This document shows, one piece after another, positions 1-7,077 of a stretch of 41,941 nucleotides of DNA. The translations under genes and the position numbers were made by a program. The notes beneath the pieces were generated by a model, which did no database searches, was not told where the DNA came from, and saw only the letters and a list, made by a program, of their open reading frames with translations. The DNA comes from Bacillota bacterium (GTDB taxonomy: Bacteria > Bacillota > Clostridia > Christensenellales > Aristaeellaceae), in assembly GCA_030057655.1 (NCBI GenBank), contig JASGUQ010000032.1, positions 1-41,941 on the forward strand. The letters run 5' to 3'. The stretch's first letter is position 1, and every line of letters begins with the position of its first letter.

Positions 1-176
1 AGGGTGTCAAATCCCAAACAAACATCAGCAAACTTCCCATCACGGTCAGGAACGTTGACAGCGACCAGCCTGGCGCCAAAATTGCACAGCGTGACCGACA
101 AGCCGCGGTTGTTTTGAATGGTGAGGAGAACAGCCTCCTGCCCGGTTTCACTTTTGCCCAGAACCTGATAATTCAT
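1..176 (-). CDS. galM: Aldose 1-epimerase, N-terminal fragment (partial)
   Basis: The gene runs off the left edge; only about 58 N-terminal codons are present. The translation contains the family-typical start of mutarotases: a beta-strand with NNRGLSVTLCNFGARLVAV followed by a V-PDRDGKFADVCLGFDT stretch. The enzyme interconverts alpha and beta anomers of aldoses such as galactose or glucose in the cytoplasm. The start is ATG at 174-176, preceded by a strong AGGAGGGAT ribosome binding site. It lies 14 bases after the rho stop on the same strand, so it is probably cotranscribed with rho. The catalytic His and Glu residues lie outside the window, so activity cannot be judged. Confidence 0.8.
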   Translation of the reverse strand, partial: MNYQVLGKSETGQEAVLLTIQNNRGLSVTLCNFGARLVAVNVPDRDGKFADVCLGFDT

Positions 177-190
177 GAATGATCCCTCCT

Positions 191-2140
191 TTAGACATTG
201 CCGCGCATCAGCTTCATCCAGTCGTCATAGCGCTCAACAAACTCGTCGTTGTCGCGGGATTTTTCCAGCATGGACAGGACCAGAGCGATGGCTTCCTGAT
301 CAGAGGATACGGAGAAATGGCCGCGGATTTTGGTGGTGACATCCAGTTCTTTCTCAGTAAGCAGCAATTCCTCATGCCGGGTCCCGCTTTTTAAGAGGCT
401 GACAGCCGGGAAGAGGCGGCGCTCTGACAGGCTGCGGTCCAGGGTCAGTTCCATGTTGCCCGTCCCCTTGAACTCTTCAAAGATGACCCCGTCCATGCGG
501 CTGCCGGTATCCACAAGGGCAGTGGCGATGATGGTGAGGCTGCCGCCCTCCTTCATGTTGCGCGCTGCGCCAAAAAACCGCTTTGGCTTGTTCATGGCGC
601 CGGCCGCAAGGCCACCGGTCATGACCCTGGCGGTGCTTGGCATCAGAAGGTTGTAAGCGCGGGACATGCGGGTGAGGCTGTCCAAAAGAATCACGACATC
701 CTTGCCCTGTTCAACAAGGCGCATGGCCCGCTCCAGGGTGAGCTCGCTGACCTTGGCATGGTTCTCCGGCGGCTCGTCAAAGGTGGAATAGAAGATGTCT
801 CCGCCGACGGTCTCCTTCAGATCGGTCACCTCTTCAGGGCGCTCATCCACCAGAAGCATCATGGTATGGACATCCGGATGGTTGCGCTTCAAGGACAGGG
901 CGATCTTTTTGAGAATGGTGGTCTTGCCGACTTTGGGTGCGGCAACGATCATGGCGCGCTGGCCAAAGCCGATGGGAACAAACAGGTCGATCATTCTTAG
1001 AACCAGATCGTTCTCTTCCCGGTTGGACAGTTTGATTTGCCGGGATGGATAAACAGGAGTAAACTCATCGAACTCAGGCCTGCGCTGGGATTCTGTTAAA
1101 GAACCATAGATTTTCAGCACATTTTCAGCTTCTTCGTCATTGATGTTGGTAATATAGACCATGGCCGCGTAACGGTCCGTCTCGCGCTGTTTGCGGGTTT
1201 TGCCCGCAACATAGTCGCCATTGCGCAAACAGAAACGGCGAATCTGAGTGTTGGAAATGTAGATATCATTGCGTCCGGGCAGCAAATTGCCGGTGCGGAG
1301 GAAGCCATAGCCATCCGGCTGGATCTCAAGAATGCCCGCGCCATCCCCAAGTTCCCCTGAGGCAAGCAAATCTACCACCTGGGTGGCCAGTTTGTTCTCA
1401 TGCAAAGCATCCGGTTCCGCAAGCGACGGTTCAGGGATCGGCAGGCTCGGTTCAGGCGCTTCCTCCTGATAGGGAGGCTGCGGAACCTGCGGCAAGGCAG
1501 AGCGGAAGGCATTGCTTTGGAAAGCGCTGTTGCGCTCTGCGGACACCAGGCCGCGCGAAAAAGTCCTTTGCTCCTGAGCCTGTTGATAAGCATTTTCGGT
1601 TTGTTCTGAGGGCGTGCTTGCCGCCGCAGGGCCAAAGCGGCTGACCGTTCTTGGAACCGCCGGTTTGACCCGGGGGGGCGGATAAAGACCGCCGCCGGTC
1701 GGATCATTGTCCCGTGGAATGGTGTTGATGCCCTGGGTGATCTGCGGCGCATAGCGCGACGCCTGCGGCTGGGTCTGGACATAGGGCTGGGGATTGTGCC
1801 AGGCCCGCGACCCCTGGAGGGTAAAAGCAGGCTTGAGCTTGCCGGTTGAGGTGCGGTTTTTGTCCACATTCGGCGGCGTAAACGCGGGGCGGGGAGTCGA
1901 ATCGGCAATTTCATCGGCATCATCAGCAACGATGGTTGCCTGACGAACAGGGATCCTGCTCTTTCTGACAGGCGCTTCTTTTTCTTCAGTCGGCTGGGAA
2001 CCGCGTTCAGCCAGCACCTTCTGGATGCGCTCAACAATGGCCGCCTTGGTGGTCAGGTTGGACAGGGTGACCCCCTGCTCCCTGGCGTACCTCCGCAGCT
2101 CCAGGACTGTCATTTGGTTTAATTTTTCTGATTCAGACAC
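191..2140 (-). CDS. rho: Transcription termination factor Rho with long disordered insert
   Basis: Hexameric RNA helicase that terminates transcription. A Rho N-terminal helical domain is at about residues 5-45. A cold-shock type RNA-binding domain is at about 265-335 ([16 protein letters not shown], then NDIYIS). The RecA-like ATPase domain follows, with Walker A APKVGKTT near 401-408 and Walker B VVILLD near 482-487. The conserved [20 protein letters not shown] and the [11 protein letters not shown] segment are present. At 649 aa it is far longer than the usual ~420 aa because residues about 50-250 form a Pro/Gln/Ala/Arg-rich, low-complexity insert. The start ATG at 2138-2140 has a CAAGGAGGAAATT ribosome binding site. 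The ~300-base leader upstream could allow autoregulation; that is inference. Confidence 0.97.
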   Translation of the reverse strand: MSESEKLNQMTVLELRRYAREQGVTLSNLTTKAAIVERIQKVLAERGSQPTEEKEAPVRKSRIPVRQATIVADDADEIADSTPRPAFTPPNVDKNRTSTGKLKPAFTLQGSRAWHNPQPYVQTQPQASRYAPQITQGINTIPRDNDPTGGGLYPPPRVKPAVPRTVSRFGPAAASTPSEQTENAYQQAQEQRTFSRGLVSAERNSAFQSNAFRSALPQVPQPPYQEEAPEPSLPIPEPSLAEPDALHENKLATQVVDLLASGELGDGAGILEIQPDGYGFLRTGNLLPGRNDIYISNTQIRRFCLRNGDYVAGKTRKQRETDRYAAMVYITNINDEEAENVLKIYGSLTESQRRPEFDEFTPVYPSRQIKLSNREENDLVLRMIDLFVPIGFGQRAMIVAAPKVGKTTILKKIALSLKRNHPDVHTMMLLVDERPEEVTDLKETVGGDIFYSTFDEPPENHAKVSELTLERAMRLVEQGKDVVILLDSLTRMSRAYNLLMPSTARVMTGGLAAGAMNKPKRFFGAARNMKEGGSLTIIATALVDTGSRMDGVIFEEFKGTGNMELTLDRSLSERRLFPAVSLLKSGTRHEELLLTEKELDVTTKIRGHFSVSSDQEAIALVLSMLEKSRDNDEFVERYDDWMKLMRGNV

Positions 2141-2463
2141 AATTTCCTCCTTGAAATAAGGCAGTGTTTTACAATGACCGAGAATATCCGGCTGAAAAAT
2201 CCAGCCTCACTGAACGGAACAGACCATTTTTATCAATTTGCACTACTCATCTGTTTCGCCATCTCAGCAAACAACATCCACATCAAGCCGTCCCCAGGTC
2301 AGCGGTATTGCATATAAGTCTTTCGTTTCTTTTTTGTTGACAGAGCGGTCGTGATATAGCAGCTAAACAAGGGCCATCGTTTCAACTCGTTTTTTACATC
2401 CTCATTCGTTCTTAAAGTGGTTGAATATTAGCATATTATCAGGCAATTAGCAAGACAAAACAA
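2141..2463 (-). promoter_or_regulatory. rho promoter and long 5' leader
   Basis: The 432 bases between rho and the tRNA contain no gene. On the minus strand a possible promoter is TTGTTT (complement of 2458-2463), 17 bp, GATAAT (complement of 2435-2440). This would give a rho leader of nearly 290 bases. Long leaders are common for autoregulated rho genes, but no specific structure was identified here. The -35 match is only partial. Confidence 0.4.
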
Positions 2464-2532
2464 AGAATATTTGTCGGATTCATGTGAATTTACAAAGAAA
2501 TTTCAGAATGTTCATTTTTTTCAAATCTGTCC

Positions 2533-2561
2533 TTGCATTTTTTTCATTGATGGGATATACT
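2533..2561 (+). promoter_or_regulatory. tRNA-Thr promoter
   Basis: TTGCAT at 2533-2538, 17 bp spacer, TATACT at 2556-2561. The predicted start site, near 2568, is a few bases before the tRNA 5' end. Confidence 0.65.
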
Positions 2562-2572
2562 ACCGCTTGCGT

Positions 2573-2648
2573 GCTGATGTAGCTCAGGAGGTAGAGCACC
2601 TCCTTGGTAAGGAGGAGGTCATGGGTTCGAGTCCCATCATCAGCTCCA
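2573..2648 (+). tRNA. tRNA-Thr (anticodon GGT), CCA encoded
   Basis: A 76-nt cloverleaf. The 7-bp acceptor stem GCTGATG pairs with CATCAGC (2638-2644). The D arm has GCTCAGGAGGTAGAGC, the anticodon stem is CCTCC/GGAGG with loop TTGGTAA (anticodon GGT), and the T arm is ATGGGTTCGAGTCCCAT. The discriminator is T and the CCA end is encoded. The gene stands alone rather than in a tRNA cluster. Confidence 0.95.
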
Positions 2649-2651
2649 CAG

Positions 2652-2680
2652 AAAAACTCTTGCTAAGGCAGGGGTTTTTT
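2652..2680 (+). terminator. Rho-independent terminator after tRNA-Thr
   Basis: CTCTTGC and GCAGGGG pair (with G-U pairs) around a short loop, preceded by AAAAA and followed directly by TTTTTT. Confidence 0.7.
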
Positions 2681-2758
2681 GTTGCCTGTCTTTTTTCTTT
2701 ATGAGACGTTCCTGCTGTTTCTGCATTGCTTGGCTTCATTGGTCATTTTTTCCTTCCC

Positions 2759-2787
2759 TTTACGAGAACATATGTTCCTGTTATAGT
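2759..2787 (+). promoter_or_regulatory. Promoter with LexA-type box in the spacer
   Basis: The -35 element TTTACG (2759-2764) and the -10 element TATAGT (2782-2787) are separated by 17 bp. The spacer contains the perfect 12-bp palindrome GAACATATGTTC at 2766-2777. This matches the Gram-positive LexA/DinR core (GAAC-N4-GTTC, with R-N-R-Y in the middle). A repressor bound here would block RNA polymerase, so the downstream small gene is predicted to be SOS-inducible. Confidence 0.7.
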
Positions 2788-2808
2788 GGGTGTGGAGGTG
2801 AGTGCGGC

Positions 2809-3102
2809 ATGGCAATCAAAACTTATGTGCAGGTGGAGCACGAAACTGATGAGTTGGGCATAGTCAATCCCCTTTGCCTGGTTTTTCACAAAAGAGTGTA
2901 TCCGGTCGACAAGGTGCTGGAAGCCCGCCAGGCCGTTGCGGTAAACGCAGGCGGAAACGGCCTGCGCTATACCATCCGTATCGCGCAGAGGAAAACCTAT
3001 CTGTTTTTGGAAGACTGCAACCGCTGGTTTGTGGAAGAAAAGGTGCCCCATGAGATCGCCAGGGTAGGCGGCCTTGTGCATGGCGATATGAGCAGGTTTT
3101 AA
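2809..3102 (+). CDS. Small conserved protein, predicted SOS-controlled
   Basis: A 97-aa cytoplasmic protein with no signal peptide or membrane segment. ATG at 2809 is chosen because GGAGGTG lies 8 bases upstream; reading frames that begin earlier overlap the promoter. The middle reads as a short beta-rich fold (VFHKRVYPVDKVLEARQA, GLRYTIRIAQRKTYLFLED) ending in NRWFVEE. From memory it resembles small uncharacterised Firmicutes proteins often encoded beside Y-family DNA polymerases, typically with a VYxIDRVLDxR motif, an RYT-R-G segment and a terminal WFVE. No polymerase gene is adjacent here. The LexA-type box in its promoter independently suggests a DNA-damage role, but the function is unknown. 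Confidence 0.75.
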   Translation: MAIKTYVQVEHETDELGIVNPLCLVFHKRVYPVDKVLEARQAVAVNAGGNGLRYTIRIAQRKTYLFLEDCNRWFVEEKVPHEIARVGGLVHGDMSRF

Positions 3103-3190
3103 CTCAACCATTAATCGGCACAAGACAAACACAGTGCCAGAAAAAAGGAGCATCAGCTTCCTTAGAGAAAAACTACATGAAAGAGAAAAA

Positions 3191-3709
3191 TTACATGAAG
3201 CCCTGGATCATCTCCGTCAGTTTGGCTACGCCCACCGCGTAGCCCAAGGAATTGTCAAGGGTGTAGTCGGCGCAGGCGCGGTAAAAACCGATTTGCCTGC
3301 GATATTCCAGAATGACATCCTCCCGTCCCCCATCTTTTAAGGTGGGGCGGCGGTCAATTTTGATGTCGGAGAGAATCTGATCCAGGGGACGATCGACATG
3401 GATGATGATGCCGTGGTTTTGCATCAGCACCACATTTTCCTTGACCGTGGGCAAACCGCCGCCAGTTGAAATCACGCAGGGCGCTTCCCCGACCAATTCG
3501 ACCAGGACCCCGGACTCGGCATTGCGAAAAAAAGCCTCGCCAAAGGTTTCGTAAATCTCGTTAACAGAAAGACCCATCAAATCGCTGATGCGCTGATCAG
3601 TATCCACAAAACGCAAATTCAGATTTGCGGCGGCCTTGCGGCCCAGGGTGGTTTTTCCACCGCCAGACATACCGACCAAAAAAACGTGCATCCGCAACAC
3701 AGGCTTCAC
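3191..3709 (-). CDS. aroK: Shikimate kinase
   Basis: Phosphorylates shikimate to shikimate-3-phosphate with ATP in the chorismate/aromatic amino acid pathway. It has a P-loop GMSGGGKTT near residues 14-22, the DTD shikimate-contact motif, the R-N/STGGG segment (ISTGGGLPTV) and a lid region with RRPTLKD. Length is typical (172 aa or slightly shorter). The longest start is GTG at 3709, but the AAAGG motif abuts it. The GTG three codons downstream (3700) or the ATG at 3691 may be the real start. No other aro gene is nearby; it appears monocistronic behind its own promoter. Confidence 0.93.
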   Translation of the reverse strand: MKPVLRMHVFLVGMSGGGKTTLGRKAAANLNLRFVDTDQRISDLMGLSVNEIYETFGEAFFRNAESGVLVELVGEAPCVISTGGGLPTVKENVVLMQNHGIIIHVDRPLDQILSDIKIDRRPTLKDGGREDVILEYRRQIGFYRACADYTLDNSLGYAVGVAKLTEMIQGFM

Positions 3710-3751
3710 CCTTTCTGTATGTTTAGTGATAATAAAGTTCTAACTTGTTGA

Positions 3752-3781
3752 ATTATAGCACAACATAAAAATAGACCGCAA
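3752..3781 (-). promoter_or_regulatory. aroK promoter
   Basis: On the minus strand, TTGCGG (complement of 3776-3781), 18 bp spacer and a perfect TATAAT (complement of 3752-3757), about 45 bases upstream of the start region. Confidence 0.6.
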
Positions 3782-3836
3782 GTTTTTTATGTAAAACATG
3801 AAAACATGAAGCCGCAAAAATGATTAAAGAGAAAGA

Positions 3837-3858
3837 AACCGCAATTTTGAGCTGCGGC
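3837..3858 (-). terminator. Second terminator-like hairpin beyond the repeat
   Basis: On the minus strand CCGCA and TGCGG enclose an AGCTCAAAAT loop region, followed by TTTCTTTCTCTTT. The sequence is a near copy (three mismatches) of the rplT terminator hairpin at 4168-4190. The two hairpins bracket the multi-hairpin repeat. Confidence 0.45.
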
Positions 3859-3865
3859 AGACTGT

Positions 3866-4159
3866 CAAAAAACGACATTCAGGGAGGTATCGGAGGGTGA
3901 AACCCTCCGATGGTTTTCTGCGGCAGCGACATGTGCGGTGCCGCAGGTTTGGGCTTTAGCCCAAACTTTCCGCGAATTTCTGCCGACCGGGACCCCTTAT
4001 AAGCCTGCTTACAAGGGAGAGGAGCTTTCATGCTTTCATGAAGCGTTAGCTTCCTGACTTCTCAGTGTCAGGAAGCGGGAGCGCAATGCAAAGCGACGAG
4101 AACAGACAGAAATTCCCGTTCTTCCCAACTCAAAGAAGTGTCCGCAGACACTTCTTTGA
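3866..4159 (-). repeat. Multi-hairpin repeat element, long copy A
   Basis: A ~294-bp non-coding element, written in the orientation of rplT (minus strand); a second copy lies at 10835-11028. Hairpins, in plus coordinates: 4130-4159 (perfect 13-bp stem TCAAAGAAGTGTC); a long stem joining 4107-4115 to 3974-3982 (GAATTTCTG/CAGAAATTC); inside it, three hairpins found only in this copy at 4050-4075, 4024-4044 and 3994-4017; then 3947-3966 (GTTTGGGC/GCCCAAAC), 3918-3946 (CTGCGGCA/TGCCGCAG) and 3889-3911 (ATCGGAGGGT/ACCCTCCGAT). The end is a run of six T. It has no open reading frame with a credible start. Outside the element, the 500-base gap holds only the aroK promoter and terminator hairpins. 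Confidence 0.85.
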
Positions 4160-4162
4160 CAC

Positions 4163-4190
4163 GCAAAAACCGCGGTTTTGAGCCGCGGTT
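4163..4190 (-). terminator. Terminator of the infC-rpmI-rplT operon
   Basis: On the minus strand AACCGCGG, loop CTCAAAA, CCGCGGTT, then TTT, 20 bases past the rplT stop. The multi-hairpin repeat starts four bases beyond it. Confidence 0.8.
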
Positions 4191-4209
4191 CAAAATCTTA
4201 GGCAGTTGG

Positions 4210-4560
4210 TCAGGCGGTTTTTGCCTGTTCAGCCAGCTGGGTAAAGGCCTTGGCGTCGTTGACAGCCAGGTCGGCCAGCATCTTGCGGTTGATGACGATG
4301 CCTTTGCGTTTCAGGCCGTTGATGAGGCTGGAGTAGTTCATGCCGTTGAGGCGGGCTGCCGCGTTGATGCGGACGATCCACAGGCGGCGGAAATCGCGCT
4401 TGCGCATTTTCCGGCCGATATAGGCATAACGCAGTGAACGGCGGACCTGTTCACTCGCGGCACGGTACTGTTTGGATTTGGCGCCATAATAACCTTTTGC
4501 CAACTTGAGCATCTTCCGACGCTTTTTCTGGGCGTTGACTGCCCTTTTAATACGAGCCAT
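4210..4560 (-). CDS. rplT: 50S ribosomal protein L20
   Basis: A highly basic 116-aa protein with the L20 signature: [50 protein letters not shown] and [13 protein letters not shown]. It binds 23S rRNA early in large-subunit assembly. In Firmicutes it also represses its own operon through the leader mRNA. Third gene of infC-rpmI-rplT, with a GGAGGAATC ribosome binding site before ATG 4560. Confidence 0.98.
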   Translation of the reverse strand: MARIKRAVNAQKKRRKMLKLAKGYYGAKSKQYRAASEQVRRSLRYAYIGRKMRKRDFRRLWIVRINAAARLNGMNYSSLINGLKRKGIVINRKMLADLAVNDAKAFTQLAEQAKTA

Positions 4561-4586
4561 TTTGATTCCTCCTTAAAAAGCGCAGA

Positions 4587-4784
4587 TTACTGCTGAATGA
4601 GCAAGCGGATGGTGGCCGCTTCTTTTTTGTTGGCCAGGAAACCGCCGGCACGGAGCTGACGGGTGCGCTTGGTCTTTTTCTTGGTCATGATGTGACCAAG
4701 GTTCATGCTCTTATGCTTGACCTTGCCGGATTTGGTGACGCGGAACCGTTTGGCCGCGCCGCGGTGGGATTTCATTTTTGGCAT
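4587..4784 (-). CDS. rpmI: 50S ribosomal protein L35
   Basis: A 65-aa basic protein beginning [20 protein letters not shown], with [15 protein letters not shown] as in L35. The start is set at ATG 4784, behind GTAAGGAGGGCATT; upstream in-frame codons run into the infC 3' end and would not give an L35 start. It lies between infC and rplT as in other bacteria. Confidence 0.97.
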   Translation of the reverse strand: MPKMKSHRGAAKRFRVTKSGKVKHKSMNLGHIMTKKKTKRTRQLRAGGFLANKKEAATIRLLIQQ

Positions 4785-4818
4785 ATCAATGCCCTCCTTA
4801 CTTGTGCCGGTGAGAGAA

Positions 4819-5370
4819 TTAACTCTGCGGCTGTGATTCTTTTTCCTGTTTAGCAGGTTTCTCTGTTTTGGGTACAAGGATCATGATCATGTGGCGTCCT
4901 TCCAGGTTGGGCATGCGCTCAATCGTGGAAATGTCACTGAGCCGCTCCGCGAACTCTTTCATGACCTTGTAGCCGATTTCGCTGTGGGTGATCTGGCGAC
5001 CGCGGAAACGAATGGTGACCTTGACCTTGTCTCCCGCCTTCAAAAACTTGATGGCGTTGCGGGCCTTTACCTGAATGTCGTTCTCCTCAATGGTGGCGGA
5101 CAGCTGCACTTCTTTTAAAGAGATGGTTTTTTGATTTTTACGCATCTCCTTCTCACGCTTGGCCTGCTCGAAACGGTGCTTGTCATAGTCCATCAGCTTG
5201 CAGACGGGCGGCTGCGCCTTGGGAACAATCTTGACCAGGTCAAGCCTTTGTTCCTCAGCCAGGCGGATGGCCTGCTCGGTGGGCATAATGCCCAACTGGG
5301 CCCCGTCCGCGCCAATGACACGCACCTCACGGTCACGGATCGCTTCGTTGATTGTCAGTTCTGTGCTGAT
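4819..5370 (-). CDS. infC: Translation initiation factor IF-3, probable ATC start
   Basis: Binds the 30S subunit, blocks premature 50S joining and checks start codons. The N-domain has [20 protein letters not shown], then [16 protein letters not shown] and the helical linker. The C-domain has [16 protein letters not shown] and [12 protein letters not shown]. No in-frame ATG, GTG or TTG lies at a useful distance from the only good Shine-Dalgarno sequence, GGAGGTG (complement of 5378-5384). The codon seven bases downstream is ATC (5368-5370), giving 183 aa. The next upstream start, TTG at 5415, lies inside the leader terminator hairpin and lacks a ribosome binding site. IF-3 genes in other bacteria use ATT or related rare starts for autoregulation, so ATC is likely here. 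The C-terminal tail is Lys/Glu/Gln-rich. Confidence 0.93.
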   Translation of the reverse strand: MSTELTINEAIRDREVRVIGADGAQLGIMPTEQAIRLAEEQRLDLVKIVPKAQPPVCKLMDYDKHRFEQAKREKEMRKNQKTISLKEVQLSATIEENDIQVKARNAIKFLKAGDKVKVTIRFRGRQITHSEIGYKVMKEFAERLSDISTIERMPNLEGRHMIMILVPKTEKPAKQEKESQPQS

Positions 5371-5383
5371 TGTTGTGCACCTC

Positions 5384-5497
5384 CATAAAATAAATTGGCG
5401 GGCAAAACCCGCCAATTCAAATTGAATTCATGCTCTTGCACCAGACAAATCGAGTCCGTCAGGTGAGAAGCGGGCAGCTTCTGCTTGTCGCGAGTAT
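5384..5497 (-). promoter_or_regulatory. infC operon leader with attenuator structure
   Basis: The ~115-nt untranslated leader of infC. Near its 5' end GACAA pairs with TTGTC (P1), enclosing AGAAGC/GCTTCT. At its 3' end a perfect 10-bp stem (5393-5402 with 5408-5417; AATTGGCGGG arms) is followed on the minus strand by TTTATTTTA, immediately before the infC Shine-Dalgarno. This is the arrangement of a transcription attenuator. In Firmicutes the infC operon is controlled by L20 binding its leader, so this is a candidate L20-type leader. I cannot confirm a family match. Confidence 0.65.
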
Positions 5498-5500
5498 GAT

Positions 5501-5528
5501 CATAGGATATTTGTGTGAATTTGTCAAG
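5501..5528 (-). promoter_or_regulatory. infC operon promoter
   Basis: On the minus strand TTGACA, 17 bp spacer, TATGAT. The -35 begins just past the stop codon of the upstream foldase gene. Confidence 0.8.
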
Positions 5529-5530
5529 CG

Positions 5531-6976
5531 TTAATTTGTGCCCTGCTCCCCGTTTCCGGCATCCTCAGGAAGATCCTCGTCTTCAGGAATCGCCTCAAGC
5601 GGCGTTTCTTCCGGGGATTGCACAAGTTCCGCTGCGGCTTTGCTGGCCGCATCAATGGCTTCCTGGTTGTATACAACCGTTTCCTGGGTGTTCCAGATTT
5701 CAAAAGACTGCTCATAGACCTCGTTTGTCTTCTTGATGATGAGGTAGTCCTCAATCTCCTGGCGGACGGCGTCGGTGAGGATCAGCCCGGACGGAACATC
5801 CCGCAGATAGTACAGGATGTGGATGCCAAAGGAACTGACAACCGGATCGCTGACATCCCCAACCGCCTTCATCTTCTCCGAGAAGGCTGTCTGGGTAAAA
5901 ACGGGATCATAAACAATGGACTGGGCATGGACCGGATAGCCTTCTTCCAGGTTGCTCTCCACCGTCATGCCGGGGTCCGTGCCATATTCCTTGATGAGAT
6001 CCAGAAAACTTTCGCCGCGGGAGAGGCGGTCATAGATCAGGGCGATGTCTTCCTTTTTGGAGTCAAAAATCGCCTGTCTGGCCTGATCCACCATCTCCTG
6101 GGTGACGACCTCAGGCGTTTTCGTTTCTGAAGCTTCAGCAGCCTGTTCAGCTGTATCAGGAGCGTCTGTTGCAGGCGTTTCAGCGGCCTCATCCTGCGTG
6201 CCGTCCTCCTCGACAGGAACTTCCGCCGTCTGGCTCTGCTCTTCAAAAGCGGCCTTCAGGGTTTCATAATTTTTAAGCAGGGCTTCATCCACATGAAGGA
6301 GGATATGCACAATACCGCGGTAGCCAGCCGGGGTATACCAGCTGGTCTGTCCGGAAAACCGGGTCATGTACTCATACTGGGGGATGTCATTTTCATAATT
6401 CTTTTGATAAAGCGCGCCCACTTCATTGAATACGGTCTGAATCTCCTCAGCGCCTGGAGCATAGCCGGCCAGAAGATACTCATTCAGCCGGTCAAAAGAA
6501 GCGTTGCTGCGGACATCGGCCAGAATGTCTTCTTTTTTGATGCCTTCGGCTTCAAAGATGGACTCCGCTTGTTTGATTGCTTCCAGTTTCGCTTCCTCGG
6601 TATCCGCGCTCTGCAAATATGCGGCATAGCTGTTGATGGCGGCTTCCCACTGCTGGTCAGCTTCGGATGCAAAGGAATCCTCCTCTTCCTGGCTGAACTT
6701 GTCAAAGCCCAGGTCCGCGATCTTCTTTTTCATGATCTCCTGGCGAACCAGCATGGTGACCACGGTCTGATAATCCGTGGCGTCCATGATAAACTGTTTC
6801 TCCAAAAACATGGGGATATAGGCTTCCACCTGGCTTTTGGTGATCTCAACGCCGTTGACGGAAGCGAGCACGGCATCTTCCTGCTGCGGAGCCTGCGTGG
6901 GCACTGTTTCCGCAAAAACGATAACATTCAAGCTCAGGATCAGCGCTATGATAAGGGACAGCAACTTTTTATTCAT
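5531..6976 (-). CDS. Exported parvulin-type peptidyl-prolyl isomerase (PrsA/SurA-like)
   Basis: A 481-aa exported foldase candidate. Residues 1-22 are a signal peptide with a cleavage site near VFA|ET. It has no lipobox cysteine, unlike classical PrsA. A SurA-like N-terminal chaperone region follows (ASVNGVEITKSQVEAYIPMF). An acidic, Ala/Thr/Pro-rich linker lies at about residues 245-290. A parvulin domain covers about 290-400, with YDRLSRGESFLDLIKEYGTD and DPVVSSFGIHILYYL. The tail is again acidic. Such proteins catalyse proline isomerisation and assist folding outside the membrane. Its neighbours (infC operon, decarboxylase) give no further clue. Confidence 0.85.
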   Translation of the reverse strand: MNKKLLSLIIALILSLNVIVFAETVPTQAPQQEDAVLASVNGVEITKSQVEAYIPMFLEKQFIMDATDYQTVVTMLVRQEIMKKKIADLGFDKFSQEEEDSFASEADQQWEAAINSYAAYLQSADTEEAKLEAIKQAESIFEAEGIKKEDILADVRSNASFDRLNEYLLAGYAPGAEEIQTVFNEVGALYQKNYENDIPQYEYMTRFSGQTSWYTPAGYRGIVHILLHVDEALLKNYETLKAAFEEQSQTAEVPVEEDGTQDEAAETPATDAPDTAEQAAEASETKTPEVVTQEMVDQARQAIFDSKKEDIALIYDRLSRGESFLDLIKEYGTDPGMTVESNLEEGYPVHAQSIVYDPVFTQTAFSEKMKAVGDVSDPVVSSFGIHILYYLRDVPSGLILTDAVRQEIEDYLIIKKTNEVYEQSFEIWNTQETVVYNQEAIDAASKAAAELVQSPEETPLEAIPEDEDLPEDAGNGEQGTN

Positions 6977-7019
6977 TCGAGTTTTCCTTTCATTTGTCCT
7001 TGGGTCGAATCATTATTGC

Positions 7020-7062
7020 ATAAAAAACGCGCCTGCTTCAAGCCAAGAGCGGCAGGTGTTAC
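7020..7062 (-). terminator. Possible terminator after the decarboxylase gene
   Basis: On the minus strand, after the stop at 7078, CCTGC and GCAGG enclose an inner GCC/GGC pairing and are followed by GCGCGTTTTTTA. The stem is short, so this is a moderate call. Confidence 0.45.
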
Positions 7063-7077
7063 AAAATCTTCACATTG

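Noticed and set aside
3866-4159. Possibility that the repeat is an insertion sequence or CRISPR array
   Set aside because: There is no transposase frame, no terminal inverted repeat bounding the whole unit, and no regularly spaced direct repeats.
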